DNA of 64,000 nucleotides from Pempheris klunzingeri (lineage: Eukaryota > Chordata > Actinopteri > Acropomatiformes > Pempheridae). The position numbers and the translations under genes are program-made. Under the pieces are notes generated by a model that was not told the DNA's origin, searched no databases, and saw only the letters and a list, made by a program, of their open reading frames with translations. Below are positions 35,421 through 49,962 of this stretch, piece after piece. The DNA lies in the NCBI RefSeq assembly GCF_042242105.1, contig NC_092029.1, positions 3,882,885 to 3,946,884 of the forward strand, written 5' to 3'. How positions within the stretch are numbered: the first letter of the stretch is position 1; every line of letters starts with the position of its first letter.

Positions 35421-38400
35421 AAATTGTTCAAGTGGGCTTTTAATGGACTCCTGATTTTTAAATTTGTTGGTAATAAAGTTCCCCTTATTTCCCTGTACCT
35501 TTTCTAAACAACAGCAGTGGCATATTCTGAGAGAGAATCATTTTTTTTTCCACGAAGGGCCCTACTTTCAGCTATAATAACACGTCTTATTGTTTCACTG
35601 AGAGATTAAGTGCATTAGTTTTTTTTTTTCATATGTTCCCGATAGTTGAAGGTCAGCCTCCTTCATAAAGCGGGACCACAACAATACTTCACAGAGAGAG
35701 GTGTACGCTCTGTGGCGTCCAAGGTCCGCTGCTAAATCAATATCAAACTGCCAGACCTCGATTTAGAGACGTCCCTCTCTCTTTAAAAAAGTACGAATCC
35801 CTGCTTTCTGCTGCTGCATCACTCAGGGTTTCATGTCATTTTTCTCTGTGTGACCCAAAAAACACTTGGTTCTGCGTTGGTTAGTGTAACCATGCTGCTA
35901 TTTTGGCCCGAATTCCCTTGAAAGAAAATTCCAGAGACTGTCATTTTTGAAGAAAGGTCAAACACTCAACATGCACTCAAAGCATTATTAGTTGTATTAA
36001 TGCGAGTAACTGGTGACCACATATGAATACTGTTCTCTGCTTCATTAGAGAACTGAATTTTGATTGAATGTCTTTGAAGCTTTTGCTCTTTTTTCCCCAT
36101 TTCTGCCCTGCAGACTGGCAGGGATGGAAAAGAACGTAAAGCACAGTAAGATTATGTTTAACTGACAGGACATGCAAATCCTTTTATAATGGAAAACAAA
36201 ACCTTGAAGAGTGGAAAACAAGTAAATAACAGCTGGTACACGCTAAAGAAAATCTGCAGTTGGACTGCGTACTGGATGAAAACTTGTGTTAAAACCAAGG
36301 CCACCAGATGTCCTTCAAAATCACAATAAGACTTAACTTCAATTAAATGACAGATAAAAAATGAAAACTGCTGTGACTGAAGTCAGCTTTTTATCTCTAC
36401 TACAACTAACTAAACTTAAGAGAACTGGAGTTTAACATTGAGTTTATGTGTAAATGTCATAAATATGTGTTGTACCATCAGAGGTCGTGACCCTGGGAAC
36501 ACATATCTTTGAACTCACTTGCTTTTCCTGGCAAACTCGACTGTATCTCACAGAGCTTTTGATGGTTGTTCACGATGAAAAGCTCCAGAAAATGCTGATA
36601 AGTAGGTGAAACTTGAATTTGGAATCACTGGATACTGGTTAAATATTTGCTGCTTGGTGCATGTGCACCTAAATATCTGATGTTTAAAGGTGTGACTTTT
36701 TCACCCTGAAGTTATCATCCTTATCATTTTCATTTCATCAGACCCAGTTTTTGATACTATTCATCATTGATATTTTTCATCCAGTTATTAGCTGTGTGTG
36801 TGGGAGGTTTCATTGTCCGCGGTGGAGTCTGCCATTCTTGTAATAGATTCAAATTACCCTGCTAAGCACAAGGATTCACAAGACGTTTTATCTCCCAGAC
36901 ATCAGTCACATAGTGTTCACTCTCATATCATATCACAGATGTATAAAAAGTCCATTTTGTAACGTTTATAGTGTATTTTCATGCTAAAGAATTGCACAAC
37001 CCACTTACAAGATACAAGATAGAAGATCTGCTGTGGTCCGCTGTGCACACGCTGTAAAGAAAAAACATTCATGCAGGTGATTTGCCTGGAAAGGCCAACT
37101 GCCATCTTCCTTTGGAGCCTCAAGGCTGGTAGGGATACCCTGTAGGTATGTCGGTAGGTGTAGGACGGGCCAGCCAGAGCTCAGGGGGTCCCCACCCAGC
37201 GACGAAGCAGTAACTCTAGTGGGCTGCAAAACAGCCGGCATTGGGTGCCGTGTTGTGTCTGGGCTGGGATGGCCTCCACTCAGCTAGACCCTCCGACGTC
37301 ACATTCAACCATGTCGATAGCTGAGCTGAATTGATGGCGGCTGGACGCGCTGACCTCGCTCAGCCAATCAGAACATTTCATTCAAGAATATTAAGTACTA
37401 GTGATCAATGTGTGGGAATGACAGAGGTTTGAACAAACACATAAACGGTGCAGATATAAGTGTTAAAATAAGTTTGTTTGTTGGCAAAGACAAATTCAAC
37501 CGACTCAACAAACAATGAATCTTTGAGAGCTCAAATGTTACATCCAGATAAAACACTGCAAACAGCTGAAACACATTCAGCAGGGTTTACATGTTAATAG
37601 TACCAGCGTACGATCGTAGCTGTGTAGCCAGTATGATACTGGAGTCATCAGGACACGTTCCCTTCATATTTAGCTTCAGGCACATTTCCAAATATGTGTT
37701 GATAGATATATCATCTTCATTAGTCTTCACTTGGATTTGTTTTCTTAAGTTGTGTTTCTGTCACAGTAGCCAATGAAAAGATGATAAATCACCACAATAA
37801 TAGTAATTAAAAATCTAAATAATAACAATAATAATCCATCATCATCTGTTTTTCCGAGAACAAGAATTCCTACCACCTTGCCATATAATGAATTTGAGTT
37901 TTTCATCTGACCAAAACCTGATCAAGCCCCAGAAGCATGTCATGGTCATTTTGTATTATCGACGAGAAAAAAACTCACACATTGCTCCTTCAGAAAGTCA
38001 GCTCTTTGTGTGCTTTCAATTACAGCCTGATTGGACAGAAGGTCCCGGCAAATGGACGCAGAATGACGGTACATTAGAGCCGGCTGTGTGCAACTGTGCA
38101 ATACTTTTTGTAACACATTGTTCCTTAAATTGAATGCATTTTTCCTTTGATTAAAGCATTGCTTAAGTGACTTGCCCTTGACTGGACCATTGTACTGTAC
38201 AGCACTGGTTTTGAAGGATGTGTGATTAAACACGCACCTCTAAAACTACACACAGTGCAGGTATTTTCTGCTCTGTGTACCCATGGATTTTACAACTGTT
38301 GCACGTGGACGTGAAAAATAGAGTGAGGCCGTGCTTTCGACCCTCCACATCCCGCATGTTGTTCCGGCCCTCACTGCTTTTTCTGCTGGATAAAAATGTG

Positions 38401-39189
38401 AATTGAAAATGCTAAGCAGGTTAGTATCATTGTGTCAAAGTTACTCGTGTTATTATCAAATAAGAGAGGCAACCCTTAGACCTCTTGGCTGTAAATATTT
38501 CCTCTTTGGTTAAGAGCTTGTTAGAGAAATCTCTTTGTCCACCTTGGTGCTTGCTGGTGTTGACTGACATGCCAGAGAAACAAGAGATTACAGTTAAAGC
38601 TTATTATGTTTATTGCACTTAAAATGCCTGGGATTTGAAAAGAGAGTAGATCAGTTTAAGCTGATATTGACTGAGTTTATTTGTACAGCACCTTTCAACA
38701 AGGAGGCAAATCAAAGCGCTCCACGTGAAACAGAAGGGAGTTTAGAAGAAGATATAAAAGAAAAAGGCGAGGAAATGTAAAAAGAGTAAAACATGATGAA
38801 ATAGAGAGAAGACAATTAAATGAATAAAGATAACAGTATAGTGCAAAATGGGAATAAATATTCCCAAATTTAACCCAAAATGTAGCAGCAAACATACGTT
38901 TTTATGAGAGTTCATCATCATCACCTTCATCATCGATGATGCTTTGCTTTAGGTGCAGCTCAGCACATCAGTGTCTGTAACATAGGCAGATTAAAAAATC
39001 TAATTAGACTCAGGGAACAATGACAAAGTGTAGCACCCCCCAAAAAACACCACCGACAAGATCTGCAGAGAAGATTTACAGGATCTTCACAAGAGATTTA
39101 AATATAATTCTCCTGAGGTCTGGAGCTAACGTCACATTCTCTGGGAGTTCTCGAATTTCTGTCTAATTAATGCAAAACATAATATAGTG

Positions 39190-39236
<47 letters not shown>

Positions 39237-39389
39237 TTAGATTTTTAATAAAAAGAGAACACAGAACAAGTGATTTACTGCACAGATACGTATGTTGTAG
39301 CACACAAAAAGAGTCTGACAGATATCTGCGTTACCTGTAATCTGACTGGATCATTTAAATCACAACTCTTCACACAAGTCCTGTTTTTA
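35421..39389. other. Intergenic, no gene recognised
   Basis: AT-rich DNA with short random open frames. A GC-richer block at about 37060-37380 stands out. At 38672-38735 'tttatttgtacagcacctt' followed by 'caaatcaaagcgctccac' resembles a reversed LINE tail. Microsatellite (ta)n(ca)n(ta)n lies at 39190-39235. Confidence 0.4.
39190..39235. repeat. Compound (TA)n(CA)n(TA)n microsatellite
   Basis: Alternating TA, then CA, then TA units with no interruption. Confidence 0.85.
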
Positions 39390-39672
39390 TATTCCCTAAT
39401 AATCTGTCCTTGGGAGCTGGATCTCTCCTTCACTGTGGTGCACCTGGAGGTTTCTCTTTTCCCTCTGAGGTTTTCCTTCCCGAAGAAGGAGGGTCATAAA
39501 GGGCAGGTGATGCCTCGGACTGATCCATTGGCCTCATCGACTGCTGGACTCTTTATTAGATTGTTTGTTCGCTTACACTTCTTGTTTATTTCAGTGAACT
39601 TTGTAAAGCACTGTGAGACACTCTGTCGTGATATTGGGCTATACAAAATAAATTTAATTGAATTGAATTAAT
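39390..39672 (+). mobile_element. 3' end of an L2-like LINE or related element
   Basis: Contains 'ggatctctccttcactgtgg', 'gaggttttccttcccgaag' and 'gatattgggctatacaaaat', and ends with an (aattg)n tail. This is the 3' untranslated end of an abundant fish LINE. A more decayed relative is at 40733-40895. No coding part remains. Confidence 0.55.
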
Positions 39673-40732
39673 AATGGAGGCCGTTAGTATTGATGTGTAG
39701 CATTACCCTGAATGGACTCAAGAGGTCGCCAAAGTAATCGAGGTTCAAAATAATTTCAGACTGCAGAAACAAAAATATTTTAGGAAACTGATCAAGTCTT
39801 ACAACTGTAACAGTGTCATGCTGTCTCTTGGCCCAGTATAAAAACACATCAACACATCATGAAAAAATTAAATTTACCCAAAAATTTAACAATTACAAAA
39901 ACAAATGTTTCAAAAAACACAATAAAACACAGTTGGTTATCTGGACTTTTTATAATATTTAATATGACTATAATAAATCAAATTGATATACTTTTATTTT
40001 TCCAGTTCACTCAGCAGCTTCACTGTCTCTTCAGTGCTTCACATCTTTTGTTTCAGTGAAAACACAATGCCTCTCCATATAGAGGAGCACATATATATAT
40101 ACGGTGCTGCACAAATATGCACACATGCACACACAGAGTCCAATGTACTGAGTCCAGCTGTCTCCGTCTCTGCCATTACTGTAAGAGAATACCCCCGGCC
40201 AGCGCGCTAACCCACTCCATCAATCTCTCTCTGTTTGACAGAAACTATGCCCACCTGTTCTCCCACAGTCCACACGCAGAGACTCAGAGGCTGAAGCCCA
40301 ACGTGCGACTTCGGGCTTCAGGTTTGGGTTGATGTGGTGGCTGTGCAGCGTTCACATGTCATAATGTCTTCAGTGATTAAAGCAGGTCTTTTTTGACTGA
40401 TTCAAGATGCTGTGATTCTCTTTGTACTTTGTAGTTTGTACTGCTATTTTACGTGGTTATTAGCAATTTGGAGGATTTTATTTTACATTGTGCTACTTCT
40501 CTGCTACATTTCTGAGAAAAATCCAATAGATTCTGTCTTTGTGTGCCTCTCCTCTTGCAGTTCTCCACAGTGAACATGAGGTCGTGTAGCTCAGGTCTGT
40601 TTGCACCTGAAGTTCCTCAATGACTTTCTGAATCCACATTCTTTGTGCATATTTCATAATCAACATGTCATTTTGTAATCATTTGTATTTACTTTGATTT
40701 TGTTGGTGTGTTTTGGACATGCGACATGTGTT

Positions 40733-40895
40733 GCTTGTCTGTCCATCCTGGGAGAAGGATCCCTCCTCTGTTTCTTACTCTTTCAAAGGGTCATTTAAAG
40801 AGTTTTTCTTTATCCGAATGAAGGCTTGAAGGACAGATGGTGACGTACACTGTATGGATTCTAAAAACCCCTGAGGAATTTGTGATTATTGGCAA
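40733..40895 (+). mobile_element. Decayed L2-like LINE 3' end
   Basis: 'gtctgtccatcctgggaga' then 'ggatccctcctctgtttct' and 'gaatttgtgattattggc' follow the same order of motifs as the copy at 39390-39672, with more changes and no repeat tail. Confidence 0.45.
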
Positions 40896-41423
40896 AGCGT
40901 TTACATGGAAACATAAAAACCTGGTTATTTAGATCCCTTTATACATTTTATTGTAACGTGTCATCATTTGTGTTCAGTGTTGTATTGATTTCTCACCACC
41001 TTAGTCACTTTTTGTCGTTCTGATTCAAGATTTCAGGTCAACTCTTGAAATGGTGTGTTAACATGATCTAATGCTGTTCGGTGTTTGTCGACGTATTTAA
41101 TTGGAACAGCTGTACGACATGCGCAAATGCTGTTAATTTCTTTGTGGATTTGCTTGAATAGGTGGTTATTTTTTATTTTTCAACTGTCTGGGCCTCTAAT
41201 ATTGTTCAGTTTTTTAAGAGTCTGTATTAAAAACAGTCTTTCCACCAAGGTCCTGTTTAGCTTGGAAGGTGCCATCTTTTGGAAGTGGAGAAAAGTTCAT
41301 CTCCACCCAGAGGGCAGCAGATCGATCGATTCATAACACTGGAAATAATTTCTTGTCCAAAGAAACTGGTGCCCAGTGGTGTAAACATGAATGTTTGTCT
41401 CTCTGTTTGTGTAAACCTTCTAG

Positions 41424-41501
41424 TCCGGTTTGCACAAGAAGATCGACCCTCATGGAGAAGCTGGTAGAGATAATGGAAGAATGGATGTACAGGAGGACAA
41501 G
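41424..41501 (+). other. Possible isolated exon
   Basis: A 78-nt segment sits between 'ccttctag' and 'gtaaatctc'. One frame is open throughout (26 codons, hydrophilic, containing HKKIDPHGEAG). I do not recognise it and found no coding partner exon. It may be part of a non-coding RNA or chance. Confidence 0.15.
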
Positions 41502-42056
41502 GTAAATCTCAAAAATTAATCAGCATTTAAATGTAATTTCTTTACTTCCGGCACTTGAGATGCGCTGCATGAGCCTCCAGGCTGCAGGTTGAAATGTAAT
41601 GTGTTTTAAAAATTTAAGATGGGATTCCAGTTAATGTCCATAATATTGCATTAAAACCAAGACTAGTGCACCTTAAAATCACTTATATTATTTACAAATA
41701 TACATAAATATTTGTGCAGCTGTAATTTCTTTAAAGATTAAAGGTCTTTAATTTCTAACTCAAACATTCCTTGCAGTTTGTGGGATTTGCAGGATTTCAA
41801 CCAATGATCCTCTGATCTCTAACCTTTAGGCTACTGCTGCCCCCATCTCAGTAAAAAATACTTCAGACAAAAGAGACACCAAATCCTTCTAAACTCCTTC
41901 TTCTACTAAACTTCTTTTTTTCCTTTTCTTCTTGTGCCCATAGATCACCTGTCCAACCAGATTTGCTTGTCTTCACACCTCACCAATCACTCTTCATCCC
42001 CTCCTCTTTCCTCCTCCTCCTTTTCTCTACCTGTTTGGTCCTCAGCTCCATCAAGA

Positions 42057-42136
42057 ACACACACACACACACACACACACATACACACACACACATGCAC
42101 ACACATGCACATGCACACACACACACACACACACAC
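42057..42136. repeat. (AC)n microsatellite with atgc interruptions
   Basis: About 80 bases of CA units broken by atgcac steps. The His/Thr-rich open frames across it are artefacts. Confidence 0.9.
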
Positions 42137-45100
42137 CCTGAGGCCCAGAGGTGCTTGCTAATGCTTGTGGGACTCGGGCAGGAAATGGTGAGGTGGTGGT
42201 GGGGCGGGGGGGTTATGGAAGACAGGGGTTCAAGGTGGGTCTCCTCTCAGGTTACCTGTCCAGGTAAGTCTGTGTTTGTTTAGTGTTACCTCCCAGCAGT
42301 CCGGAGGTCCATGCTGAGACACGGAGAGCCCTCTCTTCGAGTGTGTGCTGGTTTTATTGTGTGAGGCACTGTTGACGTTTAAAAGAGGTGATATCTAATC
42401 CGACTATTGTGGAAGACACAACAGCAGTGGACTCAACCGCTTGTATCTGTGTTATATTCATTCAGCTCAGAAAATAACCTGGCAGTCAGGCGGTGCAGCA
42501 GAGAGGACGTCTGTCTGTCTTAAAAATAAAATTATGGCAATTGATGGGATTCATCTACGTCCCAGATAAGACTTGTCAAAGTAGTGTTGGCAGAGGTTCA
42601 GGCGCGGCAGAGGCCGAGCTTTCACTGCCTCTGAGAAATATACTGACAGCTGAGCTGGGAGTCTGCTGGCTGGCTGCTTTTCTGTGGAGATGAGACTGAA
42701 AAGACTTGGGAGAAAACACTTTTAGTACTAATCTATTTGGCTGCTGTCTAACATTCAGTTAGGAGCGCAGCAAAGTCTTTATATTCTGTGTTTTTGACTT
42801 TTAGTATCTATTCGATCGATCTTAAAATTCATTGTTGCACTGAAACTGATGGACGGTATATTCGGAAGGGATCATGTGTTTGGTTGTGAGTGTGTGTGTG
42901 TGTGTCCGTGGCTAATCTCACATACTACTGGACTGATCAGCCTAAGGTTTTTTTGTGTACATTTATGCCTGTATGCTGAACGACCTCTCGTGGTTGTGGT
43001 GATTTACAGAGTATGAAAAACCTATTTTACTGACTTTTTTATACAGTCATTAACTGTCTCACTGTTCGTCAGGGATCAAACGTCACCAACAACTGCTTCA
43101 TTTTGACCTCACAGAGGCTAAAAACAAGGCTTACACGGTCTGTTGCAGGCCTCATTTTGGCCGTTGTTGTCGCTCAAAAACTGACATCCATAGAAACGTT
43201 TGGTCTCATTTTGAACCAGAACATCTACAGATTAATCCCATACCTGATACATTACGATCACATAAGTTATGCACAATACAACATGAATAAATCCCTTTTT
43301 CTGTTTTTTTATTATCATCTTGAATATACTTGTTTGTTTTTTTTAAAGAATTTTATCAAAAGTTTATGACAATTTACTAATCCTACATTCCTTTAGTGAA
43401 ATGAAACGAATGTGTCGCAGCACATTTTTGCCCACAAGCAGCTCTGTTGGCCATTTGTGAGTCCGTCCACCCTGTTAGAGTTTCCACTTCTCCTCTAGTT
43501 TAAATGGAGGCAAATCAAGCATGTGGGAGGTAAACAAACCTCAATAAAAGTCAGTCAGTGTGTGTTCAGCGGTAGGATTTGTTTTACCCCACAGCTGACA
43601 GTTCTGGCAGTCAGAGCCCGGATAACAAGAACCACAGCTGTGTTTCCACCCGACTTCAGCCTCCACTTGAACGGGGAGCACATTTGGTTGTTTCATTGTG
43701 GGTTCATGACAAGCAGATCAACCATTTAAATGAGTTTTTAATACAGCCCATCACTATGTTGCAAGTTTTGGCCCAAAGTGTTTGTGTCATCTGACATTTT
43801 GAGACTTAAAAAGACAAACTGAATACCACTGACATTTGTTGACATTCGTTAGTTTTTCTCCATAATGGAATTCCAACATGCACTTAATCTAAACACATGA
43901 CTGCCGGTGTTGGACTGATATATTGGATGTTGAAGGCCTTTTGGATTAAAGCTGCTGATAGCTGAAGCATTGCCATTTTTAGAGAGAACTTCACTGAAAC
44001 TATGTATCGATTATTAGAAAGTATGTAAGAAGAAGAATAGTAACTCCATCTGCGCCAAAAGAATATTTATCTGCACAGCAAATATACTGTTTGTGTAATC
44101 AAATTGAATCTAGACAAGACCTCATTCATTAAAGGTCAGTAACAACTTCATTAATCAAGCATGAAGCATACTCTGCACACACACAAACACACACAGAAAC
44201 ACTAGAGATGGTAAGATCAACCCATTTACAAGTTCAGGAAGTGATTGCCCCGATTGAAGTGTTTATTGGATACAATGTTGGATTAACTCCTGATGCATCA
44301 TTTTAACATCTTTTCATCAGTAAAGTCCAGTTTATTAGGCATAAGCCTAATCAGGTGGGCACAAACACAACTCAAAATGAATCTTTCTGTTCCTTGGTAT
44401 CTGCTCAAAATGTGATTTGTTTGTTAGCAATCGTTTGTTCTTTGCTAACTAGTTAGCTTAAAAATGAATGAAATGTCAATGGTTTGTTCATTACTGCCCC
44501 CAAGTGGCTAAAAAATAACAAACAGTTATTTCAAGTTTTAACAAAAGGTAACAATCCAGGGACCAGCTGTGGAGATCCTTCGATCTGCCGCTAACTCGGC
44601 CAAAAGCTATTATTGACTAATAATTCAGCCTTCTTGCTTTTTTACTGTTGTGTTTGTTAAAGGTTTAACTTGTAATTTTCCCTCTATGAGCGCCGTCCTC
44701 TCTCTCCCGCTCTAAATGACTTATTTGCCATCAAATGTCCACCATTCCTTGCCTCTTTCCTTTGTGTCTTTCTTCTTGTCACAGGAACTGTAGAAAACCA
44801 AAGTAAAAATGTGGGGAATGTTGCAGAACAGAGCAGGAAGATTCACTCTGCATTGTTAAAGGGCTGTTCCGCTCCGTCTCTCATGTAAACAGTCGTCAAG
44901 GGAGGAGAAACCTGAGAGCTTCACTTAGCTCTGATCTGCTCTAACTACAGAGATCATAGACTGACGGATGGAGGGATGGAGGACAAGTGGGAGAGAGGTA
45001 TAAGGTTAGACTGAAAAGTAGAAGTAGATGCTTTTCTTTTACCTTGAAGAGATGTTGAACATTTTATGTTGTTGTGTTAATGAAAAATGAATGTGAGGCA

Positions 45101-45664
45101 CATACCAGACCTGCTGCAAGGCAATGGAACTGCATCAAGTACACAACATAAACTTTAAGTGCTTTGTAAGTACTTGTACTGCACTTACAAACATCCATAT
45201 TTTCAATACATTTCAAAGTGAAATGTTCATCCTTCATTTTCACAATAATACAGAGACATTACAAAGATGGTAGTGATGGAGAAAGAAAGTGGAGCGAAAG
45301 TGGGGCCAAAATATTGACTTTAGTGAGATGAATAAATGACAGTGAACTCCAGGCTTTCATTAAAAAACATTTGACACATTTACTGACGTTATTTTTTTTA
45401 AATTTTCTTTTATATTATTCAAAGGTTTTAACTAAGCCTTTTACTCTCCCTGTAAACTAATTTCCAAGTGTATTGTTATTTTGATCAGTTGATCAGAGCC
45501 TGCAAACAACTAAATGCAATCCTGCAGATAATTTTACTTTCCACACCTCTAAAAATACCTGTATTATCAGCTTGTGATGATCAATGAATTCCAGGAGATT
45601 ATTGTACTAAAATATTGTAATTAGATTTTTCTGTTTCCACTTTCCCTCCCCCTTGTTTCCTCAG

Positions 45665-45757
45665 AAAAGACCGCAGAACGCGCCTGAACTTGTTGCATAG
45701 AGCTCCTGGTGTTCGGACAAGAGGGAGTTTCTGCTGGAAACATGGTTGATGCGAGTG
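45665..45757 (+). other. Possible 5' exon of an unknown transcript
   Basis: The segment is preceded by a good pyrimidine tract and 'cctcag' and followed by 'gtgaga'. It holds one ATG near its end (at 45742). No continuing coding exon was identified, so this is weak evidence for a spliced transcript, coding or not. Confidence 0.15.
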
Positions 45758-48700
45758 GTGAGACTCACATAGTAATAAATACAGCGTAAAACCTGTTGCT
45801 GCATGGTTGGTGACTATTCATTGCACTATAAACTATAACTGTAAATGACCCCTTTCAATGCTGTAGTATTTTACATACATTTTATTGCACAGACCATATT
45901 TTCTGCATATTTCCAGCTATCTGTAGGCTCAAGTCTTTTTTTTTTCTCCCTTTCCTGGTTTTGATTCACTGTAGAATTGCACATGTAGCACAAAATTGGC
46001 CCATTTTTGCAATTTTTTTGTCCCCACTGTTGAGAAAGTAGTCGTGTTTTACCGACATTAAAGCAGCAGACACTCATATGTCCATGTCAACAAATATGCT
46101 AATGTTATAGCCCAGTGGCCTTCATCAGAGCACAAGTAAGTGGGAAGTGGTCATCTTGTTTGAATAATTTTTTATTGGAATTGTCGGTTCGAGCATAGTT
46201 TTGTTTTGGCCACACAGAAAAACTGATTAAACATTGAAATTACAAAACATACAAGACTGAAGTATGTATGCACATCCAGGGAATACAAGTACAGTTTCTA
46301 AGTTGCTCTCAATGTAAGAATGTAATGAATTGAATAAAATGTACAGTGTCTGCTGAGCTTAACAGGTTTATTTGAATGAAGTAAACTTATAAAGATCAGC
46401 ATGCAGACCAAAATAATACATGGAGAGAACTAAAGCAATAAATAAATCAGCCTTGATGCTTATTATCATGATTCTGATTGAAATTCTGATTCAGATGTAA
46501 TTATTTCCTGTGTGAGAGCTTGCTAAGGTGTGGTAAATGTGTAGTGAGTGTAGTAGCAAGTTGCTCTAGAGTTCAGAGGAATTAATAGGCTTCACATTCC
46601 TCTGCTGCCTATGAAGACTTTCAGGGGCAGACAGGCCACAGAGAGACGAGTGAGAGTGGGACGAGATGAAATTAATCTATTGATCCCAGAGGCAGAGATA
46701 CATCACCGCAAAACCGAGGTTAACTAAATATAAAATAAAATAAAACAATGGAGCAAATGACGAGAATTAAATATAACCAGGAATCCTAGAAGTCCTTTCA
46801 TACTCCACATTTCTTCCCCTCCCTGTCGTGATACTTGAAGTATGAAAGGATGCTGGCTCCCTCCAGAGTTAAACTCTTCATCATATATAAAGCCAAAAAT
46901 ACTCACTATAGAAAAGGAAAAAAATGATGCTGTTGTCCTTTTAACCTAGAGATGTTTTTATGTACTTACGTTCATTGAACATGACGAGGTTGAGGAAAAA
47001 CATGCAGTGCAAACCCTCTCATTGCGCAGCAGCATAGAATTGCAGACCTCTCTCCACACTTTGCTTTCCAACGGGGGCCACACTGTGTTCCTCTACCTGT
47101 GTGTGACAGCTACCTCGCTAAACTGCTGCGTCCAAACAGAGATATATCTATATATATCATTTTTGTGTCATATTTTATAATTACAGACGTTGAAACTACA
47201 GTGAAAGGTGTGTAATATTGCTGGTATGATGTCAATATGATTATCACGGTTCATTTTCACTGCTTATATTTGCTGTGAAATGTGCTAATGTTGCACAAAA
47301 ATAGATAAATAGGTGAGCTACTGCCTCTCCAGATGATGCTGCTGCTCAAGCGGTTTGTGTATCTGCTCTCACCTGTTAACATGGATGTAGGAAAAAGAAG
47401 TAACAACCTTGCAAAGTTTTATTTTTTACACAGCGATGTCATCTGGTCGATAGTGACGTCAGATCAGAAAACGCTTAAAAGTTTTTTTCTGTTCCTTCAT
47501 CCAACAAACAAACGGTCGGCACAGATCACCGGCTCATCTGGTAGCTGAATTAACTACTACAACATCAAACCCGTCCCCTACAAATGACGTTTGTACAGTA
47601 CTAAACTGTTTTACCAATTATGTTGTGATGACAAAGGCACTGAGTGAGTGAATGAAGCACCACATTTATGGTTGTGGAGTGGATAGTGTGTGTGGTTTGA
47701 GCAGCTCTTATGGTGAAAAGGCTGAAGAACCCTGGTGTAAAATAGTACGTGATAAAAAGTCAAGCATCCAGCCAATCTTGATTAAACAGAAACTAAATCT
47801 CCTGCATTGTTTTATTACTGCATGAAAGACACTAAACTGAAGAATCTCATGATATTCGTTAAGAAAAAGACAGCCAGTGAAGCTGGACAAATATAGTCCA
47901 GCTGGATTGATCAGAGATTGGACATTTCTCTGATTCCTAGAAGTAAAAACATTAAAATACACCAAGATCAGCCCATCAATGATTCAAGTATATCTGTGTT
48001 AACAATTCACTGAAATAAAGTGATGAATTAGTGCACTCCTTCCCTCTCTCTGCTTTCATTACAGGGCGGCTCTTGTCCTTAACCTCAACCCTGTGTTTCA
48101 CATAATTAGCACAGCTTCATATTCTGCTGGAGAGCTGAAGTAACTCTCACATCTTTGTGTGAAGAAGCACTGGTTGTGTGTGTGTGTTTTTTTTTTTTTT
48201 AAATGCTCCAGAGAGGAGAGAGAGATAAGAAAGAAGAAGAACAGAGAGGTTGTGTTAATGTGTATTGACAGCAATAGAGAGAGACGTGACCTCTCCACCT
48301 TCCTCTTGTCCATCATCGCTCCAGTCAGAAGCTGATATTAATCAACAGCTGTCTCACTCTCAGCTGAAACAAATTCACACACTCCATAGAGCTTCTGAGA
48401 ACCAGAGCACATGGCTGTCTTTTGTTTGACCGCATGGTTTTGCACCACTTTCTTTTCTCCATTTTGATGTATTAATATTAAAGGTTGGTTCGCAATTTTT
48501 CCATTTCTGTCTCAAAACAACCGTCAGGGGTCCACATGAACACTGAAACAGGTTGACTGTTGAAGCCGCCTGTTACGGTAATTTTATATAAAGTTTTTAA
48601 TGCATTTTTGTATAAATAGTTCATATGGGCACCTGACTAATGTCTTAACCCTTTAACGGTTACCCTTTAATGAAAAAATTTATTCTTTATATATTTTATT

Positions 48701-49718
48701 TCCTTGGGGCACTAATTACAAAAATCAATGATTTTTTATAGACAGACCCCACATTTTTTGAAATATTGGCCTCTACCAAACGGTTGAGATGTCGTAAGTA
48801 AAACATGTTTTCAATAAGATATAGTGAGTCAAAATGTGCTCTACCATATGGTTGAGCAGAAGGTTAATTAAGTTAGACTTGAAAAACTGTGAACTTATCC
48901 TTTAATCTATGATGCTGAATCTACGTGCTGGCAGGACGCTGGGATGAAGCGTTTGTGCTGTGAGAGAGAAAAAAGCAACGCTGCACATGGGTTTTGTTTC
49001 TATGACAACATATCCCCACTCTGACTGGCATCATCCTTTGCTTTTTATTAACTATTTGTATGTTTTGATAGCTGATGTAGGACAACATCCACAATTCTTG
49101 TTTTGTGCAAAAATGTTTCCTAAAGTTTATCTTTCGCTGATAATGAAGCCTCGACCGTCAGAGTTAGACAAATCAAGTGGTTATCTTCCAATGTTGCACT
49201 GCAGCAAACACACACAGAAGGAATATTATAATAAAGACGCTAACTTAAGAAGGTCACTAGTTGATTTATACTGGACAGACACTTTATGAAATAAGCCAGA
49301 TTTTAATCCTGAAATGGCCACCCTCAACTAGTTTCGATATTCGAAAGAATTTATTTTAAAATGATTATATTGATTTGAAAATAATTGTATTGTTTTCCGC
49401 TATCTGCATCCATAGCAACGGTCTGTTATACAGAAATAGCAGACTGTAGAAGCTTTAATTGACCAATCAGAATCGAGTATTGAACAGAGTCATATGATTT
49501 TAAAAAAAAAACATTATCCCCAGTGGTCTGTAGCTACTGCGCTGTCATCTTCTGGTGTAAGGATGATCTGCTGTGTAACATTTGTTAGTTATTTGTTGTG
49601 GTAACCAATTAAATGCATGCAGGTTTCCATGGTTACGCAATGCATACAGGTTGTGCTACAGCAACTGCACGGCTTCTTTTAGTGGCCTTACAAACATACC
49701 GGTCTGTATATAGAAGTC

Positions 49719-49721
<3 letters not shown>

Positions 49722-49764
<43 letters not shown>
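49722..49764. repeat. (TA)n microsatellite
   Basis: A pure alternating TA run of about 21 units. Confidence 0.9.
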
Positions 49765-49765
<1 letters not shown>

Positions 49766-49962
49766 CACGTTCCCCTCAGTGGAGAATCTGCAGCACTCGA
49801 AAATATCGTCTGGAAAAGCCAACAGATCACGACATGGCACCAAGGTCCACTGGATTCTCCAAGAGTGGTGACGCCATTTCCATGTGATCAGTGAAAGGGT
49901 TTTTTTTTACAGCTGGCTTAAAAGTGAAACTTGGAACGTAACCTGCTCCAGACCAGGTTCAG

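Larger units (their letters stand above)
39673..49962. other. Gene-poor intergenic region
   Basis: No protein gene is recognised. It holds the LINE-tail relative at 40733-40895, two possible exon-like segments (41424-41501 and 45665-45757), microsatellites at 42057-42136 and 49722-49764, and many short random open frames. Conserved regulatory elements for vgll2 could lie here, but sequence alone does not show them. Confidence 0.4.

Noticed and set aside
41934..42283. His/Thr-rich open frames as proteins
   Set aside because: They are translations of a CA microsatellite and its flanks.
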